From Paenibacillus endophyticus (GTDB lineage Bacteria; Bacillota; Bacilli; Paenibacillales; Paenibacillaceae): a DNA stretch of 64,000 nt. Location of the stretch: positions 124,001 through 188,000 of the forward strand of contig NZ_JACHXW010000002.1 in the NCBI RefSeq assembly GCF_014192395.1, read 5' to 3'. The first letter of the stretch is position 1, and each line of letters starts with the position of its first letter. Under the pieces are notes generated by a model. The model saw only the letters and a program-made list of their open reading frames with translations, had not been told where the DNA came from and ran no database searches. Positions 27,367-37,364 of the stretch are shown piece by piece. Both the position numbers and the translations under genes were made by a program.

Positions 27367-28707
27367 CTATCCAATCGTGATTTTGCCTTCAGGATGCCGG
27401 TACAATTCTTTTTCTGTGCGAGGCCCAAGCGCATAAGCAAGCGTTAGCGGGCCAAGCCGTCCAGCAAACATCGTTAATGAAATAACTATTTTCCCAACTA
27501 TGCTAAGGTCAGGCGTGACGCCGACCGATAAACCGACCGTACCGAACGCGGACGTAGCTTCGAACAGCAGCTTGATAAAAGCGTGCTTCTCCGTCATGGA
27601 GAGAATCATCGTAACGACAATGACCAGCAGCAATGAAATTAATGTGATCGTCAATGCTTTGAATATCCGGTCCTTGCCGAGCCTGTAACGAAACAGCACG
27701 ATATCCTCGCGCCCGCGTATCATCGCTATAACCGCGCCAACCAAAGTAGCGAACGTCGTCGTTTTTATACCGCCGCCCGTAGACCCTGGTGATGTGCCAA
27801 TAAACATGAGGATGATCGTGAAAAACATGGTCGCTTGCCTTAACTGCGTATAATCGAGCGTATTCGCGCCTGCCGTCCTTGGCGTTACCGACTGGAAGAA
27901 GGAGGCTAATATTTTGCCGCCCCAATCCAATGAGCCAAGCGTTTTGGCATTTGAAAACTCAAATATGAATATCACGATGGTGCCGACGGCAATAAGCGTT
28001 CCGGTTGTCGCGAGAACGACCTTGCTATGCAAGGATAGCCGTTTGTTTTTGCGGTACTCCATCAAATCCGACATGACTACGAATCCCAAGCCGCCGGTTA
28101 TAATTAACAGCATCGCCGCTAAGTTCACGACCGCATCGTTGACATACAAGGTAAGACTGCGATAGTCGCCAAATATATCAAAACCTGCGTTGTTAAAAAG
28201 CGATACGGCGTGAAAAACACCAAAATAGATCGCTTTGCCAAGCGGCATATCGAGTGCAAATCGAGACGCAAACAGCGCTGCTCCTATGAGTTCAATCGAT
28301 AATGAATAAATAATAACCCGCCGAATAAGCTTGACTATCCCCTCCATGCTCGACTGGTTCATCGCTTCCTGAAGCAGCAGGCGCTCGCGCAGCGAAATTT
28401 TCTTGCGAAGGACGAGCGCGATTAGCGTCGCCATCGTCATAAAGCCCAAACCGCCCAGCTGGAAAAGGCACATTAGAATGACCTGGCCCGCTACGGAGAA
28501 ATAGGTGCCAGTATCCACAACAACAAGCCCCGTCACGCAAGTTGCAGAGGTTGCCGTGAACAACGCGTCCATAAACGGCAAGCGCTCTCCAGACGCAGAT
28601 GCAAAGGGCATGGATAATAACAGGGCTCCCAGCAATATAATAAGCGCAAACCCGCTGACCAATATGCGCGGGGGTGACCATTTCAATACATTAAAGTCTA
28701 CCTTCAT
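27367..28707 (-). CDS. ktrB: Ktr potassium uptake membrane subunit
   Basis: A 446-residue channel-like transporter with four M1-P-M2 repeats. Selectivity-loop glycines are visible in TCVTGLVVVDTG, NNAGFDIFGDY, TPRTAGANTLDY/GTSPGSTGGGIKTTT and FGTVGLSVGVTPDLS. It imports K+ with Na+ and is gated by the RCK subunit encoded next. First gene after the c-di-AMP riboswitch, which should lower its expression when potassium and c-di-AMP are high. Confidence 0.93.
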   Translation of the reverse strand: MKVDFNVLKWSPPRILVSGFALIILLGALLLSMPFASASGERLPFMDALFTATSATCVTGLVVVDTGTYFSVAGQVILMCLFQLGGLGFMTMATLIALVLRKKISLRERLLLQEAMNQSSMEGIVKLIRRVIIYSLSIELIGAALFASRFALDMPLGKAIYFGVFHAVSLFNNAGFDIFGDYRSLTLYVNDAVVNLAAMLLIITGGLGFVVMSDLMEYRKNKRLSLHSKVVLATTGTLIAVGTIVIFIFEFSNAKTLGSLDWGGKILASFFQSVTPRTAGANTLDYTQLRQATMFFTIILMFIGTSPGSTGGGIKTTTFATLVGAVIAMIRGREDIVLFRYRLGKDRIFKALTITLISLLLVIVVTMILSMTEKHAFIKLLFEATSAFGTVGLSVGVTPDLSIVGKIVISLTMFAGRLGPLTLAYALGPRTEKELYRHPEGKITIG

Positions 28708-28762
28708 CCATTGTCCTTCTTCTGCCGTGTGTCATTATGGAGCACTACCTATATTTAAGCAT

Positions 28763-29005
28763 AAAAAAAAGCACTGAAACCCAAGTGCTCGTGCGATGAG
28801 TTCTGTTCCATTAACGCCTTCGAGGTTAGCTGACGGATTCGGGCCTGGACAGGCAGCCCTATTCGATCGATGAAGATTAAGCTTCACCGTAGAAATTCAC
28901 CCCATGCCGCCGGATCAAAAGCGCTGCTGGCTATAGCAGGCTGAGCGATTCCGACAACTTTATGGTTCCCCCGATTTCCTTCGGAAATTCGGCTATGCTA
29001 TTCGA
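28763..29005 (-). ncRNA. ydaO/yuaA-type c-di-AMP riboswitch
   Basis: On the minus strand the aptamer begins CGAATAGCATAGCCGAAT and continues with CGGGGGAACC, GGGGTGAAT, ATAGGGCTGCCT, CCGAATCCGTCAGCTAACC and TCGAAGGCG, the conserved blocks of this class. A terminator (28763-28790: AGCACTTGGGTTTCAGTGCT plus T8) follows. c-di-AMP binding should turn off the ktr genes. A TATAAT -10 lies at 29023-29028. Confidence 0.96.
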
Positions 29006-29249
29006 TTAGTATGACGTTAACGATTATAATCCCAAAGCAGTCACGATATAAAGCTTATATTAATGACAAACAAGCCGATTTTGGTCCAAAAAAGGGCAAG
29101 TAGAAGCTACAGCATGCATCAGGCTTGTCGGATATCGTTATTTCGCTTGATCTTGAGAGCAAACGTGCTTTTTCATTGGATAATTCAGGGATTGATATGG
29201 TAAGGTAGTGGAATACGCAACACATAAAAAGGATAGTAGAGGTGAACCG

Positions 29250-30878
29250 ATGATTGATTCAATTAGATTAAATGAATGGAAACGTTTTCTGTGGGCAGCG
29301 ATCGCATGCTTCATTATTTTCGCGGCTGTTGAAATCGGACCCTTGATTTTTTCCATTAGCAACGGTGATTTAAATACGAAGGTCATTGCGAAGGAAACAG
29401 CTGAAAACCGGGCCTCCGTGTTCGCAGAGAAACTATCCGGACTCCAGGTGAAGTCCGCCAAGGCTGTCCATCAAACCGATAAAGTCATTAACGGCTACTT
29501 ATCCAAGCATGAGCTCATCAAAGACTATAGCGACAAATACGATCAAAGCTTCCCGACGGACACGTACCAAGTCGAACTGAAATTTGACGAGGGCGGAACA
29601 GGCTTCGTCTATGTACATATGCAAAGCGAGAAAATCGTAGCTTGGAACTTTATCCTCGAAGGCCAATCATTTTCCGATGCTGAGCTAAACAAGGAGGTTC
29701 CTGTTTTTCTGGCAGGCCAAAGCCTGGATGCGCAGTCATTCAAGGAGCAGGAATTGCTTGGGAACGGGGGATGGCATGGCGAAGCGCCAGCCGGATACAC
29801 GATTGAAGAAGCTCTTCTGAGCATCCATATAAAGGGACAAAATATCAATGGCCAGAACGTCATAACCAAGTACAAGCCAGCCTTCATCGCACCTGCCGAT
29901 TACATCCAATACGTGAAGAAACAGGATAAGCTTGCCGGCTTCCTCACAGGCTTCGGATACATGTTTATGAGCTTCGTCCTCTTTGTATTAGCCATCATCT
30001 ACGCCGTCCTTTACCGGAAGTTCACTTCCTTTAAATTCGGCATTATTTTGACCATCGTATACTTTATTACCTATATTATCATGAACTTGAATGTGCTTGA
30101 CGGCATACGCGCGTCATTGGGCGAAACCGAGCTGGCAAGCCAAACCGTTATGTTCACCGCGATCTTCACCGTATTGCTGACCATTCCGATGGCGGGGTCC
30201 ATTTACATTTCTATGATTGCCGGGGACGGCCTTTGGAAGGCGCAGGAGCGTGCATTATGGCCTCGATTCGGTCAGAAAGGTTACGGCAACCACGTGTGGC
30301 GAAGCGTTGGACTTGCTTATTTATTTGCCATTATCCTTTTTGCAACGCAATCTGTCATATTCATCTTGCTTAAGCTGACGATCGGCACTTGGGATACGAC
30401 CGACGCTACGCAATCTCCTTACAATATGGGAATACTTTGGCTCATGCCAGTGCTCGCTTGGGCTGCCGCCATATCCGAGGAAGCTGTTTTCAGATTTTTC
30501 GGTATCGGTTTATTCCGCAAATGGTTCAAAAATACGTTTGCAGCCGCTTTATTGCCGACATTGTTTTGGGCGCTCGGCCATGTCATGTATCCGTTCTATC
30601 CGTCTTCGACCAGATTGATTGAGCTTATGATCATTGGGTTGATGTTCAGCTTTATTTTCGTCAGATACGGGTTCATCACGTCCATGTTTACCCATGCTAT
30701 TTTTAACAGCGTTGCAGTTGGCTTGTCCTTGCTTACCATCGGTACCGCTCCGAATATCATTTCGGCTATCTTCTTCTCGGTTCTGCCCGTTATCATCGCG
30801 TTTGTTCTCAAATATTTCAGCCACAAAAAAGAAAAGAAGCCGTCTGTTACGACGACTCCTCCCCTAGAGCAGCTATAA
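29250..30878 (+). CDS. CPBP-family intramembrane metalloprotease (CAAX/Abi type)
   Basis: A 542-residue membrane protein. One N-terminal helix (about 12-32) anchors a ~190-residue external domain. A further group of helices begins near 235. The protease core has [13 protein letters not shown] (EExxxR) and [11 protein letters not shown] with the metal-binding His, and a later [11 protein letters not shown]. The gene starts at 29250 after GAGGTGAA. The large external domain resembles no family I can name. CPBP proteins act in peptide modification, stress or self-immunity. Its 3' end overlaps uvrC, which converges on it. Confidence 0.85.
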   Translation: MIDSIRLNEWKRFLWAAIACFIIFAAVEIGPLIFSISNGDLNTKVIAKETAENRASVFAEKLSGLQVKSAKAVHQTDKVINGYLSKHELIKDYSDKYDQSFPTDTYQVELKFDEGGTGFVYVHMQSEKIVAWNFILEGQSFSDAELNKEVPVFLAGQSLDAQSFKEQELLGNGGWHGEAPAGYTIEEALLSIHIKGQNINGQNVITKYKPAFIAPADYIQYVKKQDKLAGFLTGFGYMFMSFVLFVLAIIYAVLYRKFTSFKFGIILTIVYFITYIIMNLNVLDGIRASLGETELASQTVMFTAIFTVLLTIPMAGSIYISMIAGDGLWKAQERALWPRFGQKGYGNHVWRSVGLAYLFAIILFATQSVIFILLKLTIGTWDTTDATQSPYNMGILWLMPVLAWAAAISEEAVFRFFGIGLFRKWFKNTFAAALLPTLFWALGHVMYPFYPSSTRLIELMIIGLMFSFIFVRYGFITSMFTHAIFNSVAVGLSLLTIGTAPNIISAIFFSVLPVIIAFVLKYFSHKKEKKPSVTTTPPLEQL

Positions 30879-32733
30879 TTTGCGAAGCTAATTTATCCCC
30901 AATAGACAGAGGCCGGAAGTCTTCGACTGAGGCCTCTTTTATTTTTTTGATGGAGCCGAAATGCTTAAGCAGCAGCTTCCGGCGTTTCTCTCCGATGCCT
31001 GGGATTGAATCCAGCTTCGATTCCACCATCGATTTGGCCCGCTGCTCGCGGTGAAACGTAATCGCGAACCGATGCACTTCGTCTTGGATGCGCTGGAGCA
31101 AATAAAACTCTTGGCTGTCGCGCGGCAGCGGAACGATCTCCGCGGGATCGCCTGTCATAAGCTGCGCTGTCTTATGCTTCGCATCCTTCACGAGCCCGCA
31201 GACGGGAATGTACAGCCCAAGCTCATTCTCCAGCACGTCCAGCGCGGCTGAGATTTGCCCTTTGCCGCCATCGACAACGATCAGATCCGGAGGTGCGATC
31301 TCCTCTTTCAGCACTCGCTCATAACGCCGGCGAATGACCTCTCTCATCGTTTCGTAATCATCAGGTCCGACTACCGTCTTCACTTTATACTTCCGGTATT
31401 CCTTGCGATCAGGCTTGCCGTCCGTGAATACGACCATTGCTGAAACCGGATTCGTCCCTTGAATGTTCGAGTTGTCGAACGCTTCGATGCGCCGAACCTC
31501 ATCAAGTCCGAGCCACCCCGCCAATGATTCGGACGCTTTGACGCTGCGCTCCTCATCCCGCTCGATAAGCCGGAATTTCTCGTCCAGCATTACCTTCGCA
31601 TTGTCCGTCGCCATCGTAACAACCTCGCTCTTCCGACCGCGCTGCGGCATTAGTACTTTGACCTTCAGCCAGCTATGAAGCGACGCGATCACGTCATCCG
31701 CATGCGAGGTTGCTTCCTCGGCAGCTGCCCCTTCCGCTAATTCCGCCTCAGGCGGCAGCGGCAGCAGGATCTGCTTCGGCAGCGCTGGATTATCACTGTA
31801 GTACTGTGTGACAAACGTCATGAAATCATCATATTCTTCACCATAATAAGGAAAGGTCGATCCATGGCGTTCGATCAGCTTGCCTTGGCGCATGTATAGA
31901 ATCTGTACGCACATCCAGCCTTTATCCACGGCAAAGCCAAAAATATCACGGTCCAATGCGTCGGACATCGTAATCTTCTGCTTTTCCATGACCGCATCAA
32001 TGGCGATCAACTGGTCTCTAAGCTCTTTCGCCCGCTCGAACTCCAGCTTCTCCGCCGCTTCCTCCATTTTGCGCTGAAGCTCGATCTTCACGACATCTTG
32101 ACCGCCATTCAAAAACCGTGATATTTCTTGAATCATGCGATCGTATTCCGATTGCTCCACGTCAAATTCGCATGGGGCGATGCATTGGCCCAAATGGTAA
32201 TACAAACAAACCTTGTCCGGGAGCGTCTTGCATTTTCTAAGCGGGTAGAGGCGGTCGAGCAGCTTCTTCGTCTGCTGGGCCGCATAGGCATTCGGATAAG
32301 GTCCGAAGTACTTTCCTTTGTCCTTCATGATCCGCCTCGTTACTTCGAGCTTGGGATGCTTCTCATTCGTAATCTTGATATATGGAAAGGTTTTGTCATC
32401 CTTCAGAAGCACGTTATACCTAGGATGGTATTGCTTGATTAAGTTGCACTCCAGAATAAGAGCTTCCATATTGCTGGAGGTTACGATAAACTCAAAATCC
32501 CGGATTTCAGATACGAGGCGCTGCGTTTTCCCATTGTGGCTTCCGTTGAAATAGGACCGCACACGATTTTTGAGCACCTTCGCTTTGCCCACATATATAA
32601 TGACGCCTTCTCCGTTTTTCATCAGGTAACAGCCCGATTGATCGGGGAGCAGCGCTAGTTTGTTGCGTATCGTTTCTTTGGCTTCCGCAAGCGTCTGCTC
32701 GGCCTGCTTCTGCGTTATCTGTTGCTCGTCCAT
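30847..32733 (-). CDS. uvrC: Excinuclease ABC subunit C
   Basis: A 628-residue nucleotide-excision repair nuclease. The N-terminal GIY-YIG domain has [23 protein letters not shown] helix pair lies near 200-230. The C-terminal RNase H-like nuclease contains [11 protein letters not shown] and [10 protein letters not shown], followed by helix-hairpin-helix motifs ([19 protein letters not shown]). The start at 32733 follows GGAGGCGAGAGC. The last 32 bases overlap the convergent CPBP gene. Confidence 0.97.
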   Translation of the reverse strand: MDEQQITQKQAEQTLAEAKETIRNKLALLPDQSGCYLMKNGEGVIIYVGKAKVLKNRVRSYFNGSHNGKTQRLVSEIRDFEFIVTSSNMEALILECNLIKQYHPRYNVLLKDDKTFPYIKITNEKHPKLEVTRRIMKDKGKYFGPYPNAYAAQQTKKLLDRLYPLRKCKTLPDKVCLYYHLGQCIAPCEFDVEQSEYDRMIQEISRFLNGGQDVVKIELQRKMEEAAEKLEFERAKELRDQLIAIDAVMEKQKITMSDALDRDIFGFAVDKGWMCVQILYMRQGKLIERHGSTFPYYGEEYDDFMTFVTQYYSDNPALPKQILLPLPPEAELAEGAAAEEATSHADDVIASLHSWLKVKVLMPQRGRKSEVVTMATDNAKVMLDEKFRLIERDEERSVKASESLAGWLGLDEVRRIEAFDNSNIQGTNPVSAMVVFTDGKPDRKEYRKYKVKTVVGPDDYETMREVIRRRYERVLKEEIAPPDLIVVDGGKGQISAALDVLENELGLYIPVCGLVKDAKHKTAQLMTGDPAEIVPLPRDSQEFYLLQRIQDEVHRFAITFHREQRAKSMVESKLDSIPGIGEKRRKLLLKHFGSIKKIKEASVEDFRPLSIGDKLASQIIAALGEESS

Positions 32734-32820
32734 GCTCTCGCCTCCGACTACCGATTGATTCTGTACACATTTTAGCATAATTGCGCCAAGTTATGTCTTA
32801 CAATTGTCACCTGTATTTGC

Positions 32821-32850
32821 TTTACAACTGTTCGGGAGTTTGGGTATACT
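32821..32850 (+). promoter_or_regulatory. Promoter of the YqzM-like gene
   Basis: TTTACA (32821-32826) and TATACT (32845-32850), 18 bases apart, divergent from uvrC. Confidence 0.6.
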
Positions 32851-32940
32851 AATATAAGTTGAATAAACCGATACTACATAAAGACGACCGTTCGAGGTTG
32901 TGATTGAAGCAATCGGTCTTTTTCAAGGAGGACGTCAACG

Positions 32941-33087
32941 ATGGATAATGTAAGAGACCCGCGCGAGCATTTCAACGAAGAGCCTCGCCATGACTTGATG
33001 GACGTTGTATTCGGCTTTGGCGGAATGCTCGGTTTTATGACCGTCATTTTCGCCGTTGCTGTAATCGTTAAATTCATCATTTCATAG
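32941..33087 (+). CDS. YqzM-like small membrane protein
   Basis: A 48-residue peptide behind AAGGAGG. The first ~20 residues are polar (NVRDPREHFNEEPRHD) and the rest is one hydrophobic helix with FGFGGMLGFMTVIF and the ending VIVKFIIS. It resembles B. subtilis YqzM in length and in the V(I)KFI(x)S ending. No function is known. It has its own promoter and terminator, so it is expressed alone. Confidence 0.75.
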   Translation: MDNVRDPREHFNEEPRHDLMDVVFGFGGMLGFMTVIFAVAVIVKFIIS

Positions 33088-33119
33088 AAAAAAGGAGCAG
33101 CGTGCTGCTCCTTTTTTTT
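33088..33119 (+). terminator. Terminator of the YqzM-like gene
   Basis: AAAGGAGCAGC and GCTGCTCCTTT form an 11-bp stem with T8. The A run on the other side makes it usable by the convergent gene at 33126 as well. Confidence 0.92.
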
Positions 33120-33125
33120 GTGTCT

Positions 33126-35075
33126 TCATTTGGCGGCTGACGCTTCGGGTGCAGCCATAAGATAAGGATAAAGAAGAATGAGACCCAGAATATACAGCAG
33201 CAGGGCAAACAAGGCAGGCGACAGATGCCAAAAGTCGATATATCCGATGGTCAGATGTACGCTTAACCCCGCATAAAAGCCTGGCGCTCCCCCTAACAGA
33301 AACGTCCACCACAACCAGCGGGAGCCCTGCTGAATACCCCATAACGCCATAATGAGAATGGCCAGCGCCGCACATAGCAGCGCACCGCCAAAGCCCGCTC
33401 TGTCATGAGCAATAAGCGGAATGAGCCTATCATTCATTTCCTTGAGCTGCGCGGAGGTTGTATCCAAATAGGCGAGATCCGTCTGTACGAATACTTCCGT
33501 AATGCCCACCGCCGAGATCGTTAGACCTCCTATCGAAAGCGCAAACCCCAAAACCACAAAACAAAGCTGTCCCCACATGGCTTGACGCCACAGCCGGTCA
33601 TTCCTTACGTTGACAGGCAAACGGTACGGCCTGTCTGGATTACGCCGCATCGCAAGCAGGAACATCGGCAGCAATATGACAGCAGCCACCGCATGCAGCG
33701 GGTCGAAATAGCCGTAACCTACATAAAGGAAGAAGCTTGCAAATCCTACTATGCCGGAAGTGAGCAGCGTCGTTCTTGCCCAGTGGAGTCCCTCTCTCAA
33801 TCCATGCCTGGCCAGTTGAAAGTACAAGATGCCGATCGTTATCATCGTGCCTGCCAACGTTATCCGGTCATGGGACATGAAGTGCAGCAAATGATGGTTG
33901 ATATGGTGCAGCTCCTCCAAGGTCATTCCAATAAACGACAAATCATAGGGCAACAGCACGGTCGTGGCCGCTATCATCCAAGATAATAAACCGCCAATCA
34001 TCATTCCGAGGCCGAGCAAGCACATCCAGCCCCAATGCTTCCAAAAGGATGGCGTTACGGCAGTTGGCCATTCCTTCACCTGCTCGTAAATTATGGCTTC
34101 GTTAATCCGTTTAGGCAGTCCCGGCCCCGCAAATACAAGACCGCTATGCAGCATTATGGCGTCCGCTCCCACATTGAACAGATCAAGAGCATCCTGAGGC
34201 TCATGTACGCCAGCACCTGCTTTAATGAGCCAATCAGACGAGCAGTTTCTCCGCAGCAGCTCAATTTTGGACAGGGTGTCTGCCTTTCCTTCTTTGCTTA
34301 CTTTGTAAGAAGAATCTCCCTCAGAATTGTTGAAAGCTGCTTCACCGACCACGATTCCGCTCCAGGCTTCTTTCGGAAGCGATTGAATGAGCGCGAGCAA
34401 CGCTTCGTTCGGATAATCAGGCGGAGTATACAAAAATAAAGGCAGGCTCGAAGAGGTTCGGGTTTGCAGAATATCAGCAAGCTCGATCCCAATAGCAATC
34501 GCTTCCTCTACGTTTCGGTTCCCATGGAGCACATCGAGATAAAAACCATCCGCTCCCGCCTCAGAGAGTTTATCCATCATGCCTTTAAGCTCCTGGACCG
34601 CCTGTTCCCGTCCGGCGTTTGGCATCGGAGCAATCCGTACGAATTGGGGCAGGCGATGTTTGGAAGAAGCGATTAGCTGTGCGATGTGATCGACGCCAAC
34701 GTTCTCATAATAATGCGGGTATTGAATCCACTCCTTTCGGTCATCCTTTACAATTGGCTCATTTGAATGAATACGCTGATAGGTAACGGGACCATGCTCT
34801 ATGAAGCCGATCCCGAATTGGGCAAACGCCAGATGTGCGATTCCCTCGGGATCAACGCCGCCTGACAGTCCGATCGGAGTATCTATGGCTATTCCTGATA
34901 GCTCACGCTCTAACAAAGGAGACGGCTCCATATGGCCAAACGTCCTGACTACAAATGAGCCGCCTGGAAGCTTGCTTAGCGTACCGATTGCTTGCAGCGT
35001 CAGACCCCTGCTCAAACGGGCGGGCAGCTTGAACAACAAAGGTCGAAATAAGGTTTGATAGCTCCAATCCGGCAT
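33126..35075 (-). CDS. Dihydroorotate-dehydrogenase-like protein fused to a polytopic membrane domain
   Basis: A 649-residue two-part protein. Residues ~1-320 resemble class 2 dihydroorotate dehydrogenase: a FRPLLFKLPA amphipathic start, PIGLSGGVDPEG, GFIEHGPVTYQ, and a C-terminal phosphate-site-like segment LIKAGAGVHEPQDALDLF with GADAIMLHSG. Key pyrimidine-binding Asn/Ser motifs (normally NxSSPN) are replaced by LDVLHGNRN, so the orotate reaction is doubtful. Residues ~330-649 form about eight helices. The start at 35075 follows AGGGAGAA. I infer an FMN-dependent or FMN-derived membrane protein of unknown reaction. Neighbours give no pathway hint. Confidence 0.75.
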   Translation of the reverse strand: MPDWSYQTLFRPLLFKLPARLSRGLTLQAIGTLSKLPGGSFVVRTFGHMEPSPLLERELSGIAIDTPIGLSGGVDPEGIAHLAFAQFGIGFIEHGPVTYQRIHSNEPIVKDDRKEWIQYPHYYENVGVDHIAQLIASSKHRLPQFVRIAPMPNAGREQAVQELKGMMDKLSEAGADGFYLDVLHGNRNVEEAIAIGIELADILQTRTSSSLPLFLYTPPDYPNEALLALIQSLPKEAWSGIVVGEAAFNNSEGDSSYKVSKEGKADTLSKIELLRRNCSSDWLIKAGAGVHEPQDALDLFNVGADAIMLHSGLVFAGPGLPKRINEAIIYEQVKEWPTAVTPSFWKHWGWMCLLGLGMMIGGLLSWMIAATTVLLPYDLSFIGMTLEELHHINHHLLHFMSHDRITLAGTMITIGILYFQLARHGLREGLHWARTTLLTSGIVGFASFFLYVGYGYFDPLHAVAAVILLPMFLLAMRRNPDRPYRLPVNVRNDRLWRQAMWGQLCFVVLGFALSIGGLTISAVGITEVFVQTDLAYLDTTSAQLKEMNDRLIPLIAHDRAGFGGALLCAALAILIMALWGIQQGSRWLWWTFLLGGAPGFYAGLSVHLTIGYIDFWHLSPALFALLLYILGLILLYPYLMAAPEASAAK

Positions 35076-35158
35076 GACAATTCTCCCTGTACGTCGTTTT
35101 CTTCCTTCTATTGTAGAAAACAATTAGACTTCTTACAATAACTGTCTGTCTTCCAACG

Positions 35159-35200
35159 AAAAAAGGCCGCCCGCAGGATCGTTGATCCTGCGGGCGGCCG
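35159..35200 (-). terminator. Terminator of the sulfate-uptake operon
   Basis: GGCCGCCCGCAGGATC and its complement form a perfect 16-bp stem with T6 on the minus strand, after the yezD gene. Confidence 0.93.
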
Positions 35201-35229
35201 CTTGCATTTGCGTCCGCATGAAAATGAAA

Positions 35230-35472
35230 TTACTGTACGATGCGAAGCGACTCGCCAGTGGATTGGCCCTCGCGGTGCTTGACTTGCTGTATGGAATCGG
35301 ACGCTGCCTGCTGCTTCTGAGAGGATGCATCAAAACGCGTTCTTTCCGTCCGATCGATTTGTACGATTCTGCCATCATGAACGGTAATCGTTACATGCCC
35401 GTAGCTCAGTCCGCTCACCTGGTCCGCGATTCGCTCAAGCCACTGCTCATCTACTTCTAAAGGCTTTGCCAT
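35230..35472 (-). CDS. yezD: YezD-family (DUF2292) small protein
   Basis: An 80-residue soluble protein with the core WLERIADQVSGLSYGHVTIT and VHDGRIVQIDRTER, matching the YezD/DUF2292 family. The tail is Gln/Ser-rich. The ATG at 35472 follows GGAGGGG. Its place after sbp-cysT-cysW fits the family's association with sulfur assimilation genes. The molecular function is unknown. Confidence 0.8.
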   Translation of the reverse strand: MAKPLEVDEQWLERIADQVSGLSYGHVTITVHDGRIVQIDRTERTRFDASSQKQQAASDSIQQVKHREGQSTGESLRIVQ

Positions 35473-35494
35473 TCGAAACCCCTCCAATTTTATT

Positions 35495-35613
35495 CGTTTA
35501 CTCTGTAATTGCCGATTTTTCTATAATCGCTGAATTTGCCGATTTCTCTGCAGTTGCCCGTTATTCTGTAATTGCCGGATAATCTGTATTCAACGGTTAT
35601 TCTGTTATTGCCG
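35495..35613 (-). repeat. 18-base in-frame tandem repeat spanning the cysW stop codon
   Basis: Six to seven imperfect copies of a unit like CGGCAATTACAGAATAAC (minus strand). The first copy encodes the last residues of CysW (AAITE and stop). Later copies, read in the same frame, give PLNTDY, PAITE-stop, RATAEK, SANSAIIEK and SAITE-stop. One unit is extended to 27 bases, which also keeps frame. Confidence 0.85.
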
Positions 35614-36481
35614 CCGGTTTTTGCTGTGCGGATTTCCACTCCACGATACTCTTTACGATGAGTGTAACGACGGCTAGCATAACGAGCAAAGACGCGACCG
35701 CAAACGACGCCGAAAATTGATACTCATTGTAAAGAATTTCGATATGCAGTGGCAGCGTATTCGTTTCGCCGCGGATATGGCCAGAAACAACGGATACGGC
35801 GCCAAACTCGCCCATCGCTCTCGCATTGCACAGAATAACGCCATACAATAATCCCCACTTGATATTGGGAAGGGTTACCTTCCAAAAGATTTGCCAGCCT
35901 TTGGCGCCTAAGCTTGCAGCCGCTTCCTCTTCTTGGACGCCTTGAGCCTGCATGAGCGGGATCAGCTCACGGGCTACGAATGGCACCGTAACGAATACGG
36001 TTGCAAGCACTATCCCAGGCACGGCGAATATAATTTGGATACCGCGTTCATCCAGCCAAGGCCCGAGAAAGCCTTGCGCTCCGAACAGCAGCACATAGAT
36101 CAATCCTGAAATGACCGGCGATACGGCAAACGGCAAATCAATTAACGTAATGAGTATGTTTTTGCCGCGGAAACGAAACTTGCTGATTGCCCACGCAGCC
36201 GCGACGCCGAAAATCGTGTTAACTGGTACAGCGATCAATGCCACGATCAGCGTCAGCTTAAGCGCCGATAGCGCATCCGGCTCCGTAATGGAGTCTATGT
36301 ACACGCCTACGCCCTTCTTGAACGCTTCAACAAACACAGACGCAAGCGGCAAAAGCACGACTAAACCGAGAAACAGCATCGCGATTCCGATGAGCACGAA
36401 GCGGACAAGTGCCGATTCATTAATATGCTGCGGTCTTTTGGACGTTTCTTCATTCGTATGAACGGTAATGGCTCCAGCCAT
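35597..36481 (-). CDS. cysW: Sulfate ABC transporter permease CysW
   Basis: A 294-residue permease with about six helices and the inner-membrane EAA loop [22 protein letters not shown]. Its upstream partner is the CysT-type permease (16-base gap). It imports sulfate or thiosulfate with the lipoprotein Sbp. The final residues are encoded by the first unit of an 18-base repeat. No CysA ATPase gene is in this operon. Confidence 0.93.
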   Translation of the reverse strand: MAGAITVHTNEETSKRPQHINESALVRFVLIGIAMLFLGLVVLLPLASVFVEAFKKGVGVYIDSITEPDALSALKLTLIVALIAVPVNTIFGVAAAWAISKFRFRGKNILITLIDLPFAVSPVISGLIYVLLFGAQGFLGPWLDERGIQIIFAVPGIVLATVFVTVPFVARELIPLMQAQGVQEEEAAASLGAKGWQIFWKVTLPNIKWGLLYGVILCNARAMGEFGAVSVVSGHIRGETNTLPLHIEILYNEYQFSASFAVASLLVMLAVVTLIVKSIVEWKSAQQKPAAITE

Positions 36482-36496
36482 GGTCAGCCCTCCTTC

Positions 36497-37330
36497 TTAG
36501 TCCGATACTGTGCGGCGGTTCATCCGCCACTGCAGCAAATTTATGACTAGCAGCATGAGGAAAGACACAACAAGCATGACAAGCGCAATCGCGGTAGCTC
36601 CAGCGTAATCATATTGCTCCAGCTTTGTCATGATCAGCAGTGGCGTAATCTCTGTTTTTAAAGGCATGTTGCCTGATATGAACACGACCGAGCCATACTC
36701 CCCGATTCCTCGTGCAAATGCGAGCGCGAACCCTGTTAACAGCGCTGGCATAAGCTCCGGCAGAATAACCTTCCAAAAGGTCCGCAAACGGTAAGCGCCA
36801 AGCATAACTGCTGCTTCCTCCGTCTCTTTCTCCATGTCCTGCAGCACAGGCTGCACCGTGCGAACAACAAAGGGAAGGCCTATGAAGATAAGCGCGATCG
36901 TAATGCCGATTGGCGAGTATGCCACCTTTACGCCAAGCGGCGCGAGCAGCGAACCTACCCAGCCGTTAGGCGCATAAATCGCCGTTAAAGCAATACCCGC
37001 AACGGCAGTCGGCAGCGCGAACGGCAAATCCACTAAACTGTCTATTATTTTTTTGCCTGGAAACTTATATCGAACGAGCACCCATGCAATCAATAGTCCG
37101 AACACGGCATTCACTAGTCCTGCAAAAAAAGCGGTTAGAAAGCTGACACGGTAGGATGCAACAACACGCGCATTCGTAACCGTGCTCCAAAACTCGGCCC
37201 AGCTGAGCTCTGCCGTTTTGAAAAAAACGGCAGCCAGCGGAATGAGTACGATAATGCTTAGGTAAAACAACGTAAAGCCAAGCGATAAACCAAAACCCGG
37301 AAGCACGTTACGGGACTTGGAACCTTTCAT
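36497..37330 (-). CDS. cysT: Sulfate ABC transporter permease CysT
   Basis: A 277-residue permease with about six helices and the EAA loop [32 protein letters not shown] follows as in CysT/CysU. The gene starts at 37330, 35 bases after sbp, and precedes cysW. It pairs with CysW to form the sulfate channel. Confidence 0.93.
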   Translation of the reverse strand: MKGSKSRNVLPGFGLSLGFTLFYLSIIVLIPLAAVFFKTAELSWAEFWSTVTNARVVASYRVSFLTAFFAGLVNAVFGLLIAWVLVRYKFPGKKIIDSLVDLPFALPTAVAGIALTAIYAPNGWVGSLLAPLGVKVAYSPIGITIALIFIGLPFVVRTVQPVLQDMEKETEEAAVMLGAYRLRTFWKVILPELMPALLTGFALAFARGIGEYGSVVFISGNMPLKTEITPLLIMTKLEQYDYAGATAIALVMLVVSFLMLLVINLLQWRMNRRTVSD

Positions 37331-37364
37331 GTGAAGTCAGCTCCAATCTTTTTTGAATGCTGCA

